NCBI RefSeq assembly: GCF_041146395.1
Contig: NC_090997.1
Location: forward strand, 37,179,501-37,243,500
DNA: 64,000 bases
DNA from: Eulemur rufifrons
Lineage: Eukaryota > Chordata > Mammalia > Primates > Lemuridae
Direction of reading: 5' to 3'
In this document: one piece after another, positions 59,001 through 64,000 of the stretch
Layout of the letters: every line of letters starts with the position of its first letter
How positions within the stretch are numbered: the stretch's first letter is position 1
The notes under the pieces: generated by a model
The model's input: the letters and a program-made list of their open reading frames with translations, nothing else
Databases searched by the model: none
What the model was told of the DNA's origin: nothing
Made by a program: the position numbers and the translations under genes

Positions 59001-60189
59001 ATATTCTCCTAAAATTGCTTTGTCTTCTTTTGAGAGGCTACATAAAGAATTTTTTAGAGGACATCCTGATAAATAAGTAGCTAACTACCACATGCTATAT
59101 TTAAATATAAAAGATGTATAAATCTAGTTAATACATAGTAATTTGCGTCCACTCTTTGATCATTGTGTGAGCTTATGTTGTAGCTGGTTGATCCAGGATC
59201 TGTGAGGGATTTAATTTCAATGGACATAGAAGAACCAAAAAACAAACAAACAAAATGCCCTTCAGACCCTATTCAGATCCCCACTGAGACAGAGACGGGA
59301 GATAAAAATGGACCCTGGCCAAGAAATTAATGGAATTAATAGCAAAGCAATGGCAAATTTTGGGTGGGTCTTTATGTAGTAGCCAGTAGAAGATGTCTGG
59401 CTCAGTAATGGACCTGTGTATTATTCCTCACAGGACTAAGAAAGCACAATTTACAAGGGCAAGAAGAGGTAGATTTTAAAAAGTAAAGAAACTAACACTT
59501 CTCTGACCAACAGCATGGTAGACAGACTCCATTATGGGAGAGGAAGTGATCTTCTTAGTATGAATCAGCTATGAAACTGGGTCCAGAGGTAGAGATCATA
59601 AATATTGTCAAGGGCTTTGCTTTATTTCACTAGCCTAGTGATATTTTTTAAAAAAATGAATATGACCTATTCTCTCTGGTAACTATGAGCCACACCTCTC
59701 CTTGCTGCTTTACACAGATTCAACTCTGAAATATATGTTATTTGCTCGGTGCTCAAGGCATTCTAGTTAGACAAAATCGTCGCTGAGATTTAATGTTATT
59801 CTAAGCTGTGTGGGTATTGTGTGTGGTGTTTTATTTATCCATTTGATTTATGAAATGTTTACCTATTGAAAGACCTGAAAAATATAGGTATTTGTTTACA
59901 ATCCATGCTAACTGCTGTATGTGGCTGGTTGAGAAATCTCAGAGGATATTTGTTTGGTATCCCCTGTGTAAGATAAACTGTACTGTCAGGCCCAAAGCAA
60001 CAAAATCTCTGTTTTCAGAAGTTGGATTGCCTAAATTAACTCCCATTTGTTAGCCTACCCTGTATCATTCCCAAGAAATTTTTTGTCACTTGGGAAATTT
60101 GGAGCCTGCAGATGAAGGAGTCACAGTGAATGGGATCAGTTTTTAGAAAAGATGAATGGAGAATCCTATGTCGAAATTAGGGCCATGTT
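59001..60189. other. Unassigned stretch
   Basis: No gene or repeat recognised; the 67-codon frame at 59850-60053 has no domain. Confidence 0.45.
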
Positions 60190-60370
60190 CTCAACCTGGT
60201 TGTACTTATAATCACCTGAGAAGTTTTTAGAAACTACAGTTGCTTTATCTACTTCCTCAAAAATACTAATTTCATTAAGTCTGGGTAAAGTCAGGCATTT
60301 GTATTTAACAAAACAAATGAATTTAAAAAATTAGTGATTCTAATAGGCAACCAGAGTTAAGAATCATTGA
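60190..60370 (+). mobile_element. MER20-like hAT-Charlie element
   Basis: The start 'ctcaacctggttgtacttat' with 'aatcacctgagaagttttta' and the end 'gattctaataggcaaccaga' with 'gttaagaatcattga' are the two inverted ends of MER20, and 'aggcatttgtatttaacaaa' fits its interior. About 180 bases, near the usual length. Non-autonomous. Confidence 0.7.
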
Positions 60371-60959
60371 GCATGACACTTTTATAACAAAGTGTTTTAT
60401 TTTAGGATGCTTTCTTCTTTAACAATGGGAAAAGTGACAAATAATGTCGTTTTAACTTTCCTCCTACACTGTAATTCCCTTTTGTCACCCCAACCCTCAA
60501 TGTTGAGACACATGCACAGATTTGTGTGTTGGAGTTGTAGGCCTCCAGCATGCTCTGCATTCATGGCCCGCTGGCACCCATGTGGAGGGCGTTGGCTCCT
60601 ATGAAAAACACTGTGTCCAGAAGCTCTCCAGAGTAACCCCTCACAGAGTAAAGGGAGTCTCGTGGGAATCTGGGCTTGCTATAGATTCATAGGTTTCATC
60701 CTAGGGAGACAATGCCTGTTGGAAAATTTAGGAGTGATGTTAGTTTAGCCTGTCTGTTCCCAACATGTAACAAAGAAACACGACCCTTCTGGAACAAACG
60801 TGTGATACTTACCAGAGCCATTATACCTGAGGAAAAATTTATTCCAGAATAAACACCACGTAGAAAGTGAAGGAAGCCTGGTCTTGTGATCGTATTTCCC
60901 AATGCCTAATTAATATTTCCCACCAGACATCTTACTAGAAACTCAAATTTAATATATTC
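60371..60959. other. Unassigned stretch
   Basis: Short frames on both strands (60392-60604, 60696-60902), no domain, no repeat recognised. Confidence 0.45.
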
Positions 60960-61115
60960 AGTAATGAATTCATTTTCTTTTCCCATATCTTCTCTCTCAA
61001 GCCTTAGCCACTGGAGATCCAATTCCTCATCTGAGAAATGAGCCATTTGAACTAAGTGGCTGTCAAAAGGCCCTTCCAGCTCTGAAGCTATAAGGTGCTG
61101 GGAAATTATCACTTC
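60960..61115 (+). repeat. MIR-family SINE relic
   Basis: 'cctcatctgagaaatgagcc', 'aaggcccttccagctctgaa' and 'gctataaggtgctgg' match the 3' section of a MIR-type SINE (CCTCATCTGTAAAATGAG ... GGTCCCTTCCAGCTCT). The 68-codon minus frame here is its complement. Confidence 0.65.
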
Positions 61116-61202
61116 ATTATGAATGGCTTTATAATTCTCTAAAACTTAATGCTTTCAAATTATATTAAATCATTAATTTTTTACTGTTAAAAACATATTG
61201 CC

Positions 61203-61526
61203 GGCCAGGCACAGTGGCTCACGCCTGTAATCCTAGCACTCTGGGAGGCCGAGGCAGGAGAATCACTCTAGGTCAGGAGTTGGAGACCAGCCTGAGCAAG
61301 AGCAAGACCCTGTCTCTACTAAAAAAATAGAAAGGAATTATCTGGGCAACTAAAAATATATAGAGAAAGTAGCCGGGCATGGTGGTGCACACCTGTAGTC
61401 CCAGCTACTTGGGAGGCTGAGGCAGAGGATATTTAAGCCCAGGAGTTTGAGGTTGCTGTGAGCTAGGCTGATGCCACGGCACTCTAGCCAGGGAAAAAGA
61501 GCGAGACTCTGTCTCAAAAACAAACA
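61203..61526 (+). mobile_element. Alu SINE, strepsirrhine type
   Basis: Starts GGCCAGGCACAGTGGCTCAC, complete dimer with GTTGCTGTGAGCTAGGCTGA and a CAAAAAC-type tail. A 14-bp duplication flanks it: 'aaaaacatattgcc' (61189-61202) and 'aaaaaaatattgcc' (61527-61540), after a TT|AAAAA cut. It is more diverged than the copy at 48818 (CpG losses near the start). Confidence 0.95.
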
Positions 61527-61540
61527 AAAAAAATATTGCC

Positions 61541-62972
61541 CCTCCTTGTTCTTTTATCTAATCAAATAAAGCAAATTGAGCATAGTTGTAAGTTACTGTA
61601 AGACCATAGAATGGGGAAAGGTGGCACAAGTTCAGAAGGAGGATCACCACTTCAGGCCTTGTTCCCCTCTCCAGACATCATTGTCCTCCCTCATTCCACT
61701 GAGAATGTCAACACCTGCCTGTGGACCTATACAGCATATATGGAGCTTTCTCTCTAAACATTGCATTCCACATTATACTTCTTAGGACAATTCTAATTTC
61801 ACTAGACAAAGCAGTTTCTCTGATGAAAACTGTTTAGAGAGCCTTTAGTTCAGAAGAATATAACAATGACGTTGCAGAAGTACAGCTGCACGTAGTGTAT
61901 GTCAGTGCACAGCATGCTGGCCTACTAAGGGCAGGCTGAACACAGGGAGTATGAAGCAATGGCCCAGCCAATAGCCTGCTCAGCTGCAGAGAAGCTCTCC
62001 CCATAATCCCCACCTCCTGCTCTCTCTGTGATCACAGAGGACCCAAGGGCTTTGTTTGTGTATCAACTTGAAATAAACCTTGAATACAGGTCTAATGGGA
62101 ATAATGGGAAGAGTTGTAGGGCTCTAACATGTTTACTTTCTAAACATCTACTTCTGGGCTAGGCATCAAAGTAAGATTCAATAGCTTTTATATCCTATAT
62201 TTGCTCTTTCCTAGGTATAATGCCTCTTTCCTAGGTATAATGCCTCTTTCCTACTAGAACATTTTCTCTTCATCTCTGTAGTTAACACAAGGGGTATCAA
62301 AATGAGGTGTGGTTTCTTTGGGGTGTCTGTAAATTTATTTTTGTGGCTTCTTGTCCAAATGCTAACAAAAGTTTCTATTTTTTAAGAAACATAAATTATA
62401 ATTATTCCTATATGTCTATCATTGAACTGTAACTGTCATGACGTTACCAGTGTATGGAATATGAAATATTCCTGAAGAATAATAAAGAAAGAAAACAGAA
62501 CAAAACAGATGCCATATTATGTTACAATAAGAAAAATAGCCGCCAAGAAATATAACTACGTAATAGTGACTTCACTGAGAATCTCTTTACACAGACAGCT
62601 CATGGAGAGTCAAACTTAAGAAAGAATTCTTAATAAGCATAGAAGAACAACAAAGAGGGTCACTTGCATATTTTGAATGCTTAATGCCATCTGGCTCTCA
62701 GTGATGGAGCCAGACCTGAGCAACACATTTGAATACTTTAGTTGCTCCTTGGACAATCCTTGGTTGGCCATTGTTTCCCTCTCCTATCCTTCTATTTGTC
62801 TGTGTTTATAAACCTTTCATCCAATTGTCTTTAAGGACCAAAAATCATTTTTTCTTTTGATAATGTTCATTATTTCATCTAATCCTTTTGCTTATTTAAT
62901 CTTTTAAGGAAAAAGCTAATTTTCCTTATTGCCAAATTATTAGGCTGCAGCCATCTTTTGCTTGTATTTTAT
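61541..62972. other. Unassigned stretch with a 20-bp tandem repeat
   Basis: No gene is supported; the 69-codon frame at 61576-61785 has no domain. The tandem repeat at 62204-62255 is described separately. Confidence 0.45.
62204..62255. repeat. 20-bp tandem repeat, about 2.6 units
   Basis: The unit CTCTTTCCTAGGTATAATGC occurs exactly twice (62204-62223, 62224-62243) and a third time partially (CTCTTTCCTA, from 62244). The units are identical, so the expansion is recent. Confidence 0.9.
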
Positions 62973-64000
62973 TTAGGTTATTAAGTATGAAATGTCTGGT
63001 TTCTTTAAGTACTAATTTGGACAGTTGATAATCTCTGACATTTCATTTTGACACTTCTTGTTTTATTTTTATTGTGAAGGTACATCTTCAGTCTTTCAAA
63101 TGCATATTTTGGCCTGTGATTACCTTTCAAAATTTTTTTACAGCAATTTTTATGAAACCATGGATTAGTCAAAAATTTATGTTACTTTGTGCATTCCATT
63201 GTGGCACAAATGCAGTGCAGGCAGCTGGAAATATCAATGAAGTGTTCAGGAAGGATGTGGCTAATGAATGCACAGTACGTAGATGGTTTGAGAAGTTCTC
63301 TTCTGGTGATTTTAATCTTGAAAATGAGCCATGTGGGCAACCTGACACCAAGGTGAATAATGATGAGTTGAAAGCTGTAGTGGAAACAAATCCATCTCAA
63401 CCTATGCATGAATTAGCAGCAAGGTTTGATATTACTATTCCAACAATATTGGACCATTTGAAACAAATTGGCAAGGTAAAGAAGCTGGATAAATGGGTTC
63501 CACAAGAATAAAACCAGAGTCAGAAGAGAAATTGTCTAGAAACTTGCCTTTGTTTGCTATCATGACATAAAGGCAAACCATTTCTACACCTTATTGTTAT
63601 GTGTGATAAAAAATGGATTCTTTTTGACAATTGCAAGCTTTTGGCACCATGGTTGCATAAAGATGAAGTGCCAAAACACAGTCTAAAACTGAATATTCAT
63701 CCAAAAAAGCTAATAGTGTCACACAAACAATGCTGCTCACACTATGAAAGCTGCACTTGGAAACTCTCTGTCATCTACGGTATTCACCAGACCTTGCACC
63801 AACTGACTACCCCTTCTTCAAGGCTTTGGATCACTTTTTGCAAGGAAAAGTATTCAATTCCCAACCAGCTGTGGAAAATGCCTTTGGCGATTTCTTCAGC
63901 ACTTGCTCTCCAGGCTTCTTTGCTGTTGGCATAAACAAGCTACTGATAAAATGGTAAAACTGTGTCAATAGATTAGGTGCATACATTGATTAATTGTCCT
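62973..64000 (+). mobile_element. Mariner transposon, copy 2 (runs off the window)
   Basis: Begins TTAGGTTATTAAGTATGAAA, the same terminal inverted repeat as the right end of copy 1. The body matches copy 1 on the opposite strand in order. About 85 bases of the 3' end, including the second inverted repeat, should lie beyond the window, since copy 1 has them after the 'gattaattgt' phrase that falls at 63988. It lacks both the LINE-1 and the tRNA half found in copy 1, and so shows the empty sites of both. It has its own internal deletion (see the transposase entry). Confidence 0.9.
63152..63957 (+). pseudogene. Mariner transposase pseudogene, copy 2
   Basis: The frame from Met at 63152 to 63511 (119 codons) encodes the N-terminal paired helix-turn-helix DNA-binding region and ends in 'LDKWVPQE', the mariner WVPHEL motif with His changed to Gln, followed by a stop. 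A second frame (63599 on) carries the first catalytic motif 'WILFDN'. A third (63757-63957) carries 'YSPDLAPTDYPFF', with the third catalytic Asp, and 'GINKL' near the C-terminus. Between 'IVS' (63719) and the sequence equivalent to copy 1 position about 7455, roughly 180 bases are missing, which removes the second catalytic Asp. The start was chosen because it aligns with usual mariner N-termini. The copy is inactive. Confidence 0.9.

Overview
The window reads as gene-poor, AT-rich nuclear DNA of a strepsirrhine primate, most likely a lemur. The three Alu elements (43338, 48818, 61203) share a 5' 'cctagcactctggg' variant and the right-monomer phrase 'gttgctgtgagctaggctga', which I associate with strepsirrhine Alus. 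Several LINE-1 3' ends finish in 'ccccataat-rgctgaaa' or its complement, again the strepsirrhine type. I found no convincing protein-coding gene, exon or functional RNA gene. The longer open frames are transposon remnants or chance frames. The window is intergenic or lies within a large intron.

Layout. 1-5.5 kb: unassigned AT-rich sequence. 5.5-9.9 kb: a nested repeat stack. An old LINE-1 3' end was cut by a MER2-like Tigger-type element (6349-6660) and by a mariner element (7108-9815). The mariner was later hit by a LINE-1 with a 5' inversion (8087-9446) and by a 35-nt insertion that matches the 5' half of initiator tRNA-Met (7985-8019) with an 18-bp target-site duplication. 12.7-15.9 kb: a hAT element, an LTR relic, an old antisense LINE-1, and an antisense LINE-1 derivative with a 5' UTR joined almost directly to a 3' end. 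16-20 kb: mostly unassigned. 20-27.7 kb: L2, LINE-1 and MaLR-type LTR relics. 30-37 kb: MIR, L2, MER5 and CR1/L3 relics plus a local duplication and a template-switch-like inverted repeat (33.3-33.5 kb). 39-50 kb: LINE-1, MIR, MER5, L2 and two Alus. 50-62 kb: sparse MIR/L2, GATA tracts, an LTR relic, a MER20-like element and the third Alu. 62.97-64 kb: a second copy of the same mariner family in the opposite orientation, running off the window edge.

The most interesting points are the tRNA-half insertion, the two copies of one mariner family with different catalytic lesions, the ORF-less LINE-1 derivative and the template-switch palindrome. Repeat family names come from recall of consensus sequences, not from a database search; where recall was weak only the class is given. 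No host gene network can be inferred.
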